Source: Vanilla planifolia (taxonomy: Eukaryota; Streptophyta; Magnoliopsida; Asparagales; Orchidaceae). From it: a stretch of DNA of 64,000 bases. This document shows positions 51,150 through 64,000 of this stretch, piece by piece; the stretch's first letter is position 1; each line of letters opens with the position of its first letter. Made by a program: the position numbers and the translations under genes. The DNA is taken from contig JAIUJO010000148.1 of NCBI GenBank assembly GCA_023846275.1, forward strand, positions 2,501 to 66,500, read 5' to 3'. The notes under the pieces were generated by a model that did not search any database, was not told the origin of the DNA, and saw only the letters and a list, made by a program, of their open reading frames with translations.

Positions 51150-54100
51150 AATTTCTATCTCATGTTTATAAAATCTTTAGCTATCTTTTCTCTCCATCAT
51201 TTTTATTTCTCTTTGATTTCTCTCTCTGATGCACTACTTATTTTCTTCTATTTATCTTGTGAATTCCACACTCTCTCCTCAATATCTCATTTTCTTGCTC
51301 TCTTTGAACAAATTCTCTTTCATCTCACTCTATTCAATTATCTCCACTTTATCAATCCATTTTATTCTATTAATTGATGCTCCCTCCAAAGCACTTTTCC
51401 CTTATTCAATCCTAATTATTATCTCTTTCTCATTCTACCTCACTACCTCACTCACTTTCTCTTATTTTACCTCTTTATTTATTTTTTTATCTTCAATTGA
51501 TTCTTTTAAATCCTTTTATTATTTTATTTACACTTGTAATTAGGCATATTTCATTTTATTCTTTTTCATGTTTTCTTATTTTATTCCAAATTTTTTTTCT
51601 ATAATTCACCTCTTCAGGTATATTTTTGTGTCCCACATTCTCTTATTCTAGACATCAATAATATATTAATAATTTTTCCTTCAAGAATTCTCTTTCTTAT
51701 TCTTCTAGTTTTCAAAAATATTATTAGTTGTTTTTACCATAGTTTTCTAAAAATGATACTAATAATTATGAATATAATTATAATTTTATAATGAATTTTT
51801 TTAATTTAAAATAGCCTTATTTTTTAATTAATAAGAGTTACAAATTTATACTTTTGTTTTGTTTCATTTTTATAATTTGTTCTTATTCGTTGTTTTCCCA
51901 ATTTCATTATAATATTGTTTTCAAAAACTAGGAAAAAAGAAGAAAAAAACATTATTTAGCTATTCATTTGGGTATTTATATAGTGACTTTATTTATTATT
52001 TTTTTTATTTTAATAATAAAAATATGTTTTTTAAATTTTATTAAAAATTATAATCTAAAATTTTATTTTGAAACTACAAATAAATTATTATTATTTTATC
52101 TTAGTAGTTGTAAATGTTTTCTTACGATAGTTTTACTGATAATAATAACAACAATAATAGTAAATGCACATACTTGTAATATTAGTTATTTATGTAAGAA
52201 TATTAGAGTTATGATTGACATGATAACAAAATGTTAGACTTAATACAACAATGTTTTTTTAATTATGGTCAATACTATTAGTAAAAGTTGTTATTATCTA
52301 AAATTCTTAAAGAACATATAAAAAATAATTAATTATTATTGATAAGAACTATAATTATTAAGAATTAGCAATTTAAAAAAGTAAAACTTATTTTAGAACC
52401 AAGGAAGTATTAAATTTAAAAATTAGATATGCTAATAAATATTCCATTATTTGTTAAAAATAACAATTCATTAACATATTTTTAAATAAAAATAAAAATT
52501 AATTATAGTTAATTCTAACAAATATAAAATTAATCTGAAAAAATTAAAATTAATAAGCATTACTTTAAATACTATAATGATAATTACTACTTACCAATTT
52601 ATCAAGACTAGTTTTTATAATAGTTATTCTTATTAACAAAATTTTTGTTGGATATACATTTTTAATCATTTCAAAGATTTTTGAAAAATAACGTTTATTG
52701 ATAATATTTTTTATATTTTCTTATCAAAATAATATTACCGTATAGGATTAATAATTAATTCTTCATGTTCTTCATTTATCTCTCTTCAACATTATGTTCA
52801 TTTTCTCTCTCTATTTTTGTTTCTTTATCCATACATCTTCTCTCACAAAATATTTGGGCGACGCCATCTAATTCTTTATCATAGTGTCTATCATCTCTTT
52901 TCCCAAAATTGTCTCTCTTTCTTTCATGATCTTCCCATTGTTTCTTTTTTATTACATCTCCATCTCTATTTCATCTTTTTTGTCTTTCGATTAGTGTGTT
53001 TTTTAAAACTATTTCCTTCCATTACTCTCCCTTCTTCATTTATCACAATCCTAATGTTTTTCTCCCTTTTTTTCATCCTTCTTCTCATTTTCTCACAAAT
53101 AGAAATATCTATCAATATGTTTGTCACTTTCTCTTTATGACTTATCAAACTCTCTCACCTTCCTTTCTCTTTTTTTCTCTTCTTAATCCGCATGTCATTG
53201 ACTCAGTCTCTCTTCTCTATATCACCTTCTCTTCTACACAATGTTTTTGCTCCCTTTTAATATCTCTCCTTTTTTCCTCACTTTCATAATTTATAGTTCT
53301 TTTGGAGTTGTATTTTCTCTATGTAACTTTGTAGCATCTCCTATACAGTTCTCTTACATTTCTATGATTTTCCTCTCTTCCTTAATCTTATCCCTCTATC
53401 TCTCTCTCTAAGAATTTTTGCACTCATCTCTCTTCTCACATTCTCAGTTCCCTCACTTTTCTCTATTACATTGGGCATTGTCTCACAGTCTCTATTTTTT
53501 GTTTTTTTAGATGATTTTATTGCCTCTTTTTATTGATCTCTCCACCAGTGTCCCATTATCCTTCTACCATTTTGAACACTCTCTCTAATCAATTTCACTT
53601 TTGCTCTCACTCTTTTTGCTTTCACTCTATCATTCTTCATAATTATCAATCATTGCCATGCCTTTCAGTTCTCATTTTTCTATATCTTCCTCTATGTCTT
53701 TTGTTATCTTTCACTTCTTTATTTTGTTCTCTTTCTTGATGCCTCATTTTCCTTTAAATCTTCTATCTTCCTACAACTTACTCTTTTTCTTTCCACCTTT
53801 TTCTTTCACTTTAGAAACTTTCTCCTTCTTTCTATTATTTGTGTCATTCACTTTGTTGATGGCTTACTCTCTTTTTCTGTCTCCCCTCTCTATGACTTAT
53901 TTCATCTCTAACTATTCCTCTTTGTATTTTTTTTCCTTTCACACATTTTGTCACCTCTTTCATCTCTCTTCACTCTCAAATTCATGCTTCTTATTTTTTC
54001 TCTTCCTCTCCAACTCTTCCATTCTTTCCTTTCACTTTGAATTGTTCACTCTTTATAATGTATTTACCTCATTTGTCTCTATAAATTTCACTTCTATTCT

Positions 54101-55065
54101 TTCGCTTGTATTCTATCTTCGTCTCTTCGTAAGTCATTTGTATCTCTCTTGCTTTCCCTTTTCCCTCTTAGAATCTATCTCATAATCTATCTTTGTCGCT
54201 CTTAATCTTAGCCTCTTAATCTCCCCCTCTTCCCTTTTCTCTCTCACTTAATCTTTTATTTCGTGCCTCTATCTATCTCTTTTAAATCTTCTTTCCTTCT
54301 TCCAAAAATTTATTCCTCTCTAAGGCACTTTCTAATTCTAATTTTCTCTTGCTTTCTTTATCCTCGATCACGAAAAGCATCCATTTTTGCTGCCATTTCG
54401 TTTGAATAAAATCTCTCTCACATATTCACTTCTAGCTGTTCCCTTTTTTCCCTCTTCTATATCATTATTCCTTTGAGATTTTGTCCTTCCATTTTTACTT
54501 TTATCTCTTTATTCCTCCTTAATCTTTCTTCAAATATATAAATTTTTTTTATTTCTTTTTGATCTTTCAATATTCTTTATCTCTCCCATGTCTTTATTTT
54601 TTCTTACACTTCGTGTACCTCTGTTTCTATATCTATCTTCATAAAAATCTTTTTGGTCACCCTTTTTTTACCATTGTTCAGTTTACTTTTTTACTAATTT
54701 GTTTCCTATTTTATTTCCCACTTCTTCTATTTTTAATCTCTTCTTTTACACTTCTTTTCACACTTTATGATCTTTCGACATAATATCTCTTTATTCATCC
54801 ATCATTTTTGCTTCTTTTATTTTTTTATTAATGTATATGGTCTCTTTATATTGTATTCTTTCTGTCATAGACTTTAACTTTTCTTTATTATCACTCTTCT
54901 CTCTCTTTTTCTTATTCTTCATTTTCATTCCATCTCTGTAGTTGTACTTCTTTACTAACAAAATTGTTTATGTTTTCAAGTCTATTTAATGTCAATCTTT
55001 ATCATTTATTATATATTCTACACAATGCTTCTCTCTTTGTGTTTATTTACTTCTTTACTTTTTTT
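51150..55065 (+). repeat. Array unit U4 (3,916 bp)
   Basis: Like U3 over most of its length. From about 54,390 onward ('tgctgccat', then 'tctttcgacataat' at 54,772) it changes to the type found in U5 and U6. U4 is therefore a mosaic with an exchange point within its last 0.7 kb. Confidence 0.95.
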
Positions 55066-58000
55066 AATTTCTATCTCATGTTTAAAAAATTTTTAGCTAT
55101 CTTTTCTCTCCATCATTTTTATTTCTCTTTGATTTCTCTCTCTGATGCACTACTTATTTTCTTCTATTTATCTTGTGAATTCCACACTCTCTCCTCAATA
55201 TCTCATTTTCTTGCTCTCTTTGAACAAATTCTCTTTCATCTCACTCTATTCAATTATCTCCACTTTATCAATCCATTTTATTCTATTAATTGATGCTCCC
55301 TCCAAAGCACTTTTCCCTTATTCAATCCTAATTATTATCTCTTTCTTATTCTACCTCACTACCTCACTCACTTTCTCTTATTTTACCACTTTATTTATTT
55401 TTCTATCTTCAATTGATTCTTTTAAATCCTTTTATTATTTTATTTACACTTGTAATTAGGCATATTTCATTTTATTCTTTTTCACGTTTTCTTATTTTAT
55501 TCCAAATTTTTTTTCTATAATTCACCTCTTCAGGTATATTTTTGTGTCCCACATTCTCTTATTCTAGCGATCAATAATATATTAATAATTTTTCCTTCAA
55601 GAATTCTCTTTCTTATTCTTCTAGTTTTCAAAAATATTATTAGTTGTTTTTACCATAGTTTTCTAAAAATGATACTAATAATTATGAATATAATTATAAT
55701 TTTATAATGAATTTTTTTATTTAAAATAGCCTTATTTTTTAATTAATAAGAGTTACAAATTTATACTTTTGTTTTGTTTCATTTTTATAATTTGTTCTTA
55801 TTCGTTGTTTTCCCAATTTCATTATAATATTGTTTTCAAAAACAAGGAAAAAAGAAGAAAAAAACATTATTTAGCTATTCATTTGGGTATTTATATAGTG
55901 ACTTTATTTATTATTTTTTTTATTTTAATAATAAAAATATGTTTTTAAATTTTATTAAAAATTATAATCTAAAATTTTATTTTGAAACTACAAATAAATT
56001 ATTATTATTTTATCTTAGTAGTTGTAAATGTTTTCTTACGATAGTTTTACTTATAATAATAACAACAATAATAGTAAATGCACATACTTGTAATATTAGT
56101 TATTTATGTAAGAATATTAGAGTTATGATTGACATGATAACAAAATGTTAGACTTAATACAACAATGTTTTTTTAATTATGGTCAATACTATTAGTAAAA
56201 GTTGTTATTATCTAAAATTCTTAAAGAAAATATAAAAAATAATTAATTATTGTTGATAAGAACTATAATTATTAAGAATTAGCAATTTAAATAAGTAAAA
56301 CTTATTTTAGAACCAAGGAAGTATTAAATTTAAAAATTAGATATGCTAATAAATATTCCATTATTTGTTAAAAATAACAATTCATTAACATATTTTTAAA
56401 TAAAAATAAAAATTAATTATAGTTAATTCTAACAAATATAAAATTAATCTGAAAAAATTAAAATTAATAAGCATTACTTTAAATACTATAATGATAATTA
56501 CTACTTACCAATTTATCAAGACTAGTTTTTATAATAGTTATTCTTATTAACAAAATTTTTGTTGGATATACATTTTTAATCATTTCAAAGATTTTTGAGA
56601 AATAACGTTTATTGATAATATTTTTTATATTTTCTTATCAAAATATTATTACCGTATAGGATTAATAATTAATTCTTCATGTTCTTCATTTATCTCTCTT
56701 CAACATTATGTTCATTTTCTCTCTCTATTTTTGTTTCTTTATCCATACATTTTCTCTCACAAAATATTTGGGCGACGCCATCTAATTCTTTATCATAGTG
56801 TCTATCATCTCTTTTCCCAAAATTGTCTCTCTTTCTTTCATGATCTTCCCATTGTTCCTTTTTTATTACATCTCCATCTCTATTTCATCTTTTTTGTCTT
56901 TCGATTAGTGTGTTTTTTAAAACTATTTCCTTCCATTACTCTCCCTTCTTCATTTATCACAATCCTAATGTTTTTCTCCCTTTTTTTCATCCTTCTTCTC
57001 ATTTTCTCACAAATAGAAATATCTATCAATATGTTTGTCACTTTCTCTTTATGACTTATCAAACTCTCTCACCTTCCTTTCTCTTTTTTTCTCTTCTTAA
57101 TCCGCATGTCATTGACTCAGTCTCTCTTCTCTATATCACCTTCTCTTCTACACAATGTTTTTGCTCCCTTTTAATATCTCTCCTTTTTACCTCACTTTCA
57201 TAATTTATAGTTCTTTTGGAGTTGTATTTTCTCTATGTAACTTTGTAGCATCTCCTATACAGTTCTCTTACATTTCTATGATTTTCCTCTCTTCCTTAAT
57301 CTTATCCCTCTATCTCTCTCTCTAAGAATTTTTGCACTCATCTCTCTTCTCACATTCTCAGTTCCCTCACTTTTCTCTATTACATTGGGCATTGTCTCAC
57401 AGTCTCTATTTTTTGTTTTTTTAGATGATTTTATTGCCTCTTTTTATTGATCTCTCCACCAATGTCCCATTATCCTTCTACCATTTTGAACACTCTCTCT
57501 AATCAATTTCACTTTTGCTCTCACTCTTTTTGCTTTCACTCTATCATTCTTCATAATTATCAATCATTGCCATGCCTTTCAGTTCTCATTTTTCTATATC
57601 TTCCTCTATGTGTTTTGTTATCTTTCACTTCTTTATTTTGTTCTCTTTCTTGATGCCTCATTTTCCTTTAAATCTTCTATCTTCCTACAACTTACTCTTT
57701 TTCTTTCCACCTTTTTCTTTCACTTTAGAAACTTTCTCCTTCTTTCTATTATTTGTGTCATTCACTTTGTTGATGGCTTACTCTCTTTTTCTGTCTCCCC
57801 TCTCTATGACTTATTTCATCTCTAACTATTCCTCTTTGTATTTTTTTTCTTTTCACACATTTTGTCACCTCTTTCATCTCTCTTCACTCTCAAATTCATG
57901 CTTCTTATTTTTTCTCTTGCTCTCCAACTCTTCCATTCTTTCCTTTCACTTTGAATTGTTCACTCTTTATAATGTATTTACCTCATTTGTCTCTATAAAT

Positions 58001-58979
58001 TTCACTTCTATTCTTTCGCTTGTATTCTATCTTCGTCTCTTCATAAGTCATTTGTATCTCTCTTGCTTTCCCTTTTCCCTCTTAGAATCTATCTCATAAT
58101 CTATCTTTGTCACTCTTAATCTTAGCCTCTTAATCTCCCCCTCTTCCCTTTTCTCTCTCACTTAATCTTTTATTTCATGCCTCTATCTATCTCTTTTAAA
58201 TCTTCTTTCCTTCTTCCAAAAATTTATTCCTCTCTAAGGCACTTTCTAATTCTAATTTTCTCTTGCTTTCTTTATCCTCGATCACGAAAAGCATCCATTT
58301 TTGCTGCCATTTCGTTTGAATAAAATCTCTCTCACATATTCACTTCTAGCTGTTCCCTTTTTTCCCTCTTCTATATCATTATTCCTTTGAGATTTTGTCC
58401 TTCCATTTTTACTTTTATCTCTTTATTCCTCCTTAATCTTTCTTCAAATATATAAATTTTTTTTATTTCTTTTTGATCTTTCAATATTCTTTATCTCTCC
58501 CATGTCTTTATTTTTTCTTACACTTCGTGTACCTCTGTTTCTATATCTATCTTCATAAAAATCTTTTTGGTCACCCTTTTTTTACCATTGTTCAGTTTAC
58601 TTTTTTACTAATTTGTTTCCTATTTTATTTCCCACTTCTTCTATTTTTAATCTCTTCTTTTACACTTCTTTTCACACTTTATGATCTTTCGACATAATAT
58701 CTCTTTATTCATCCATCATTTTTGCTTCTTTTATTTTTTTATTAATGTATATGGTCTCTTTATATTGTATTCTTTCTGTCATAGACTTTAACTTTTCTTT
58801 ATTATCACTCTTCTCTCTCTTTTTCTTATTCTTCATTTTCATTCCATCTCTGTAGTTGTACTTCTTTACTAACAAAATTGTTTATGTTTTCAAGTCTATT
58901 TAATGTCAATCTTTATCATTTATTATATATTCTACACAATGCTTCTCTCTTTGTGTTTATTTACTTCTTTACTTTTTTT
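55066..58979 (+). repeat. Array unit U5 (3,914 bp)
   Basis: Carries variants shared only with U7: 'tttaaaaaatttttagc' (55,081), 'ttttaccacttt' (55,381), 'tttttttatttaaaat' (55,712), 'aaaacaaggaaa' (55,839) and 'acttataataat' (56,049). In the pyrimidine part it differs from U3, U4 and U6 at 'catacattttctc' and 'cctttttacctc', where it agrees with U1 and U2. Confidence 0.95.
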
Positions 58980-61900
58980 AATTTCTATCTCATGTTTATA
59001 AAATTTTTAGCTATCTTTTCTCTCCATCATTTTTATTTCTCTTTGATTTCTCTCTCTGATGCACTACTTATTTTCTTCTATTTATCTTGTGAATTCCACA
59101 CTCTCTCCTCAATATCTCATTTTCTTGCTCTCTTTGAACAAATTCTCTTTCATCTCACTCTATTCAATTATCTCCACTTTATCAATCCATTTTATTCTAT
59201 TAATTGATGCTCCCTCCAAAGCACTTTTCCCTTATTCAATCCTAATTATTATCTCTTTCTTATTCTACCTCACTACCTCACTCACTTTCTCTTATTTTAC
59301 CTCTTTATTTATTTTTCTATCTTCAATTGATTCTTTTAAATCCTTTTATTATTTTATTTACACTTGTAATTAGGCATATTTCATTTTATTCTTTTTCACG
59401 TTTTCTTATTTTATTCCAAATTTTTTTTCTATAATTCACCTCTTCAGGTATATTTTTGTGTCCCACATTCTCTTATTCTAGCGATCAATAATATATTAAT
59501 AATTTTTCCTTCAAGAATTCTCTTTCTTATTCTTCTAGTTTTCAAAAATATTATTAGTTGTTTTTACCATAGTTTTCTAAAAATGATACTAATAATTATG
59601 AATATAATTATAATTTTATATTGAATTTTTTTAATTTAAAATAGCCTTATTTTTTAATTAATAAGAGTTACAAATTTATACTTTTGTTTTGTTTCATTTT
59701 TATAATTTGTTCTTATTCGTTGTTTTCCAAATTTCATTATAATATTGTTTTCAAAAACTCGGAAAAAAGAAGAAAAAAACATTATTTAGCTATTCATTTG
59801 GGTATTTATATAGTGACTTTATTTATTATTTTTTTATTTTAATAATAAAAATATGTTTTTTAAATTTTATTAAAAATTATAATCTAAAATTTTATTTTGA
59901 AACTACAAATAAATTATTATTATTTTATCTTAGTAGTTGTAAATGTTTTCTTACGATAGTTTTACTGATAATAATAACAACAATAATAGTAAATGCACAT
60001 ACTTGTAATATTAGTTATTAATGTAAGAATATTAGAGTTATGATTGACATGATAACAAAATGTTAGACTTAATACAACAATGTTTTTTTAATTATGGTCA
60101 ATACTATTAGTAAAAGTTGTTATTATCTAAAATTCTTAAAGAACATATAAAAAATAATTAATTATTGTTGATAAGAACTATAATTATTAAGAATTAGCAA
60201 TTTAAATAAGTAAAACTTATTTTAGAACCAAGGAAGTATTAAATTTAAAAATTAGATATGCTAATAAATATTCCATTATTTGTTAAAAATAACAATTCAT
60301 TAACATATTTTTAAATAAAAATAAAAATTAATTATAGTTAATTCTAACAAATATTAAATTAATCTTAAAAAATTAAAATTAATAAGCATTACTTTAAATA
60401 CTATAATGATAATTACTACTTAACAATTTATCAAGACTAGTTTTTATAATAGTTATTCTTATTAACAAAATTTTTGTTGGATATACATTTTTAATCATTT
60501 CAAAGATTTTTGAGAAATAACGTTTATTGATAATATTTTTTATATTTTCTTATCAAAATAATATTACCGTATAGGATTAATAATTAATTCTTCATGTTCT
60601 TCATTTATCTCTCTTCAACATTATGTTCATTTTCTCTCTCTATTTTTGTTTCTTTATCCATACATCTTCTCTCACAAAATATTTGGGCGACGCCATCTAA
60701 TTCTTTATCATAGTGTCTATCATCTCTTTTCCCAAAATTGTCTCTCTTTCTTTCATGATCTTCCCATTGTTCCTTTTTTATTACATCTCCATCTCTATTT
60801 CATCTTTTTTGTCTTTCGATTAGTGTGTTTTTTAAAACTATTTCCTTCCATTACTCTCCCTTCTTCATTTATCACAATCCTAATGTTTTTCTCCCTTTTT
60901 TTCATCCTTCTTCTCATTTTCTCACAAATAGAAATATCTATCAATATGTTTGTCACTTTCTCTTTATGACTTATCAAACTCTCTCACCTTCCTTTCTCTT
61001 TTTTTCTCTTCTTAATCCGCATGTCATTGACTCAGTCTCTCTTCTCTATATCACCTTCTCTTCTACACAATGTTTTTGCTCCCTTTTAATACCTCTCCTT
61101 TTTTCCTCACTTTCATAATTTATAGTTCTTTTGGAGTTGTATTTTCTCTATGTAACTTTGTAGCATCTCCTATACAGTTCTCTTACATTTCTATGATTTT
61201 CCTCTCTTCCTTAATCTTATCCCTCTATCTCTCTCTCTAAGAATTTTTGCACTCATCTCTCTTCTCACATTCTCAGTTCCCTCACTTTTCTCTATTACAT
61301 TGGGCATTGTCTCACAGTCTCTATTTTTTGTTTTTTTAGATGATTTTATTGCCTCTTTTTATTGATCTCTCCACCAGTGTCCCATTATCCTTCTACCATT
61401 TTGAACACTCTCTCTAATCAATTTCACTTTTGCTCTCACTCTTTTTGCTTTCACTCTATCATTCTTCATAATTATCAATCATTGCCATGCCTTTCAGTTC
61501 TCATTTTTCTATATCTTCCTCTATGTCTTTTGTTATCTTTCACTTCTTTATTTTGTTCTCTTTCTTGATGCCTCATTTTCCTTTAAATCTTCTATCTTCC
61601 TACAACTTACTCTTTTTCTTTCCACCTTTTTCTTTCACTTTAGAAACTTTCTCCTTCTTTCTATTATTTGTGTCATTCACTTTGTTGATGGCTTACTCTC
61701 TTTTTCTGTCTCCCCTCTCTATGACTTATTTCATCTCTAACTATTCCTCTTTGTATTTTTTTTCCTTTCACACATTTTGTCACCTCTTTCATCTCTCTTC
61801 ACTCTCAAATTCATGCTTCTTATTTTTTCTCTTCCTCTCCAACTCTTCCATTCTTTCCTTTCACTTTGAATTGTTCACTCTTTATAATGTATTTACCTCA

Positions 61901-62894
61901 TTTGTCTCTATAAATTTCACTTCTATTCTTTCGCTTGTATTCTATCTTCGTCTCTTCGTAAGTCATTTGTATCTCTCTTGCTTTCCCTTTTCCCTCTTAG
62001 AATCTATCTCATAATCTATCTTTGTCGCTCTTAATCTTAGCCTCTTAATCTCCCCCTCTTCCCTTTTCTCTCTCACTTAATCTTTTATTTCATGCCTCTA
62101 TCTATCTCTTTTAAATCTTCTTTCCTTCTTCCAAAAATTTATTCCTCTCTAAGGCACTTTCTAATTCTAATTTTCTCTTGCTTTCTTTATCCTCGATCAC
62201 GAAAAGCATCCATTTTTGCTGCCATTTCGTTTGAATAAAATCTCTCTCACATATTCACTTCTAGCTGTTCCCTTTTTTCCCTCTTCTATATCATTATTCC
62301 TTTGAGATTTTGTCCTTCCATTTTTACTTTTATCTCTTTATTCCTCCTTAATCTTTCTTCAAATATATAAATTTTTTTTATTTCTTTTTGATCTTTCAAT
62401 ATTCTTTATCTCTCCCATGTCTTTATTTTTTCTTACACTTCGTGTACCTCTGTTTCTATATCTATCTTCATAAAAATCTTTTTGGTCACCCTTTTTTTAC
62501 CATTGTTCAGTTTACTTTTTTACTAATTTGTTTCCTATTTTATTTCCCACTTCTTCTATTTTTAATCTCTTCTTTTACACTTCTTTTCACACTTTATGAT
62601 CTTTCGACATAATATCTCTTTATTCATCCATCATTTTTGCTTCTTTTATTTTTTTATTAATGTATATGGTCTCTTTATATTGTATTCTTTCTGTCATAGA
62701 CTTTAACTTTTCTTTATTATCACTCTTCTCTCTCTTTTTCTTATTCTTCATTTTCATTCCATCTCTGTAGTTGTACTTCTTTACTAACAAAATTGTTTAT
62801 GTTTTCAAGTCTATTTAATGTCAATCTTTATCATTTATTATATATTCTACACAATGCTTCTCTCTTTGTGTTTATTTACTTCTTTACTTTTTTT
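58980..62894 (+). repeat. Array unit U6 (3,915 bp)
   Basis: AT part is its own type, with 'ttatattgaattttttt' (59,616), 'aaaaactcggaaa' (59,753) and 'ttagttattaatg' (60,010). In the pyrimidine part it agrees with U4 ('catacatcttctc', 'ccttttttcctc', 'cttcgtaagtc'), while flanking U5 does not. This fits a two-unit higher-order period. Confidence 0.95.
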
Positions 62895-64000
62895 AATTTC
62901 TATCTCATGTTTAAAAAATTTTTAGCTATCTTTTCTCTCCATCATTTTTATTTCTCTTTGATTTCTCTCTCTGATGCACTACTTATTTTCTTCTATTTAT
63001 CTTGTGAATTCCACACTCTCTCCTCAATATCTCATTTTCTTGCTCTCTTTGAACAAATTCTCTTTCATCTCACTCTATTCAATTATCTCCACTTTATCAA
63101 TCCATTTTATTCTATTAATTGATGCTCCCTCCAAAGCACTTTTCCCTTATTCAATCCTAATTATTATCTCTTTCTTATTCTACCTCACTACCTCACTCAC
63201 TTTCTCTTATTTTACCACTTTATTTATTTTTCTATCTTCAATTGATTCTTTTAAATCCTTTTATTATTTTATTTACACTTGTAATTAGGCATATTTCATT
63301 TTATTCTTTTTCACGTTTTCTTATTTTATTCCAAATTTTTTTTCTATAATTCACCTCTTCAGGTATATTTTTGTGTCCCACATTCTCTTATTCTAGCGAT
63401 CAATAATATATTAATAATTTTTCCTTCAAGAATTCTCTTTCTTATTCTTCTAGTTTTCAAAAATATTATTAGTTGTTTTTACCATAGTTTTCTAAAAATG
63501 ATACTAATAATTATGAATATAATTATAATTTTATAATGAATTTTTTTATTTAAAATAGCCTTATTTTTTAATTAATAAGAGTTACAAATTTATACTTTTG
63601 TTTTGTTTCATTTTTATAATTTGTTCTTATTCGTTGTTTTCCCAATTTCATTATAATATTGTTTTCAAAAACAAGGAAAAAAGAAGAAAAAAACATTATT
63701 TAGCTATTCATTTGGGTATTTATATAGTGACTTTATTTATTATTTTTTTTATTTTAATAATAAAAATATGTTTTTAAATTTTATTAAAAATTATAATCTA
63801 AAATTTTATTTTGAAACTACAAATAAATTATTATTATTTTATCTTAGTAGTTGTAAATGTTTTCTTACGATAGTTTTACTTATAATAATAACAACAATAA
63901 TAGTAAATGCACATACTTGTAATATTAGTTATTTATGTAAGAATATTAGAGTTATGATTGACATGATAACAAAATGTTAGACTTAATACAACAATGTTTT
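62895..64000 (+). repeat. Array unit U7 (partial, 1,106 bp)
   Basis: Pyrimidine tail and most of the AT part, cut by the window end. It carries every U5-specific variant listed for U5 at an offset of 7,829 bp and appears identical or nearly so to U5 over this length. Confidence 0.95.

Larger units (their letters stand above)
39401..64000 (+). repeat. Macrosatellite array, 3.9 kb unit, at least 6.3 copies
   Basis: Head-to-tail array with unit lengths 3,916, 3,917, 3,916, 3,916, 3,914 and 3,915 bp, plus a partial seventh copy cut by the window end. Taking the left border as phase zero, each unit has a pyrimidine-rich tail (390 bp), an AT-rich part (about 1.2 kb, from about +390 to +1,600) and a pyrimidine-rich part (about 2.3 kb). 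Units differ by only scattered substitutions and single-base indels. There is no gene: the same short frames recur in every copy because the DNA is copied, and most of the few unit-to-unit differences change the amino acid. Very low GC and pyrimidine bias on the + strand are constant. The array continues beyond the window. Confidence 0.98.

Noticed and set aside
31801-64000. Dozens of + strand open frames rich in Phe, Leu, Ser and Ile that look like small membrane proteins and recur every 3.9 kb (for example the 175-codon frame at 41,908-42,435)
   Set aside because: They arise from pyrimidine-rich DNA, overlap one another in different frames, and are repeated only because the DNA is tandemly copied. 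Differences between copies mostly change the amino acid (such as Pro/Ser, Leu/Phe, Ile/Val, Cys/Arg), which argues against coding constraint. Copies A and B do not keep them.
39401-64000. Macrosatellite units as ribosomal DNA spacers or a tandem gene family
   Set aside because: No rRNA, tRNA or protein-coding similarity is visible anywhere in the 3.9 kb unit.

Overview
This is nuclear, very AT-rich, gene-poor eukaryotic DNA, most likely from a land plant. The only recognisable protein-coding remains are a decayed LINE whose endonuclease, reverse transcriptase and C-terminal blocks look like plant L1-type ORF2 (26,671-29,550), and two copies of an older retroelement fossil (about 14.34-16.05 and 24.54-26.27 kb). 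I find no intact host gene, tRNA, rRNA or CRISPR array. The species cannot be read from the sequence. Low GC, long GAA tracts and large satellites would fit a gymnosperm or another AT-rich, repeat-rich plant genome, but that is a guess.

Layout. (1) 1-6,261: a 6.26 kb imperfect GAA array, purine on the + strand. (2) 6,262-8,452: plain AT-rich DNA. (3) 8,453-9,189: a more complex unclassified segment with a TATA-like box. (4) 9,190-26,670: an old, strongly diverged satellite with a unit of about 410 bp. It is mostly in one orientation, but twice flips to the opposite orientation for about 1.1 kb (13,215-14,340 and 23,416-24,540). Each inverted block is followed by a 1.7 kb retroelement fossil. 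The inverted block, fossil and one further satellite unit form a 3.25 kb segment present twice, 10.2 kb apart, with a sharply bounded near-identical core. (5) 26,671-29,550: the LINE, whose left end interrupts the second copy of that segment. (6) 29,591-29,865: TA/TG and CT microsatellites. (7) 29,866-31,240: AT-rich DNA. (8) 31,240-64,000: one macrosatellite family made of an AT-rich part (about 1.2 kb) and a pyrimidine-rich part (about 2.7 kb). Two decayed outlying copies (A, B) are followed, from 39,401 to the window end, by at least 6.3 highly similar head-to-tail units of 3,914-3,917 bp.

Reading the whole. This looks like constitutive heterochromatin (pericentromeric, knob-like or subtelomeric) built from at least three unrelated tandem families of different ages. 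The long open frames here are by-products: a pyrimidine-rich strand rarely contains stop codons, and tandem copying then repeats the same frames. The parts most worth a second look are the macrosatellite with its decayed edge copies and mosaic higher-order structure, the twice-inverted 410 bp satellite, and the 447 bp near-identical core inside otherwise about 10% diverged duplicates.
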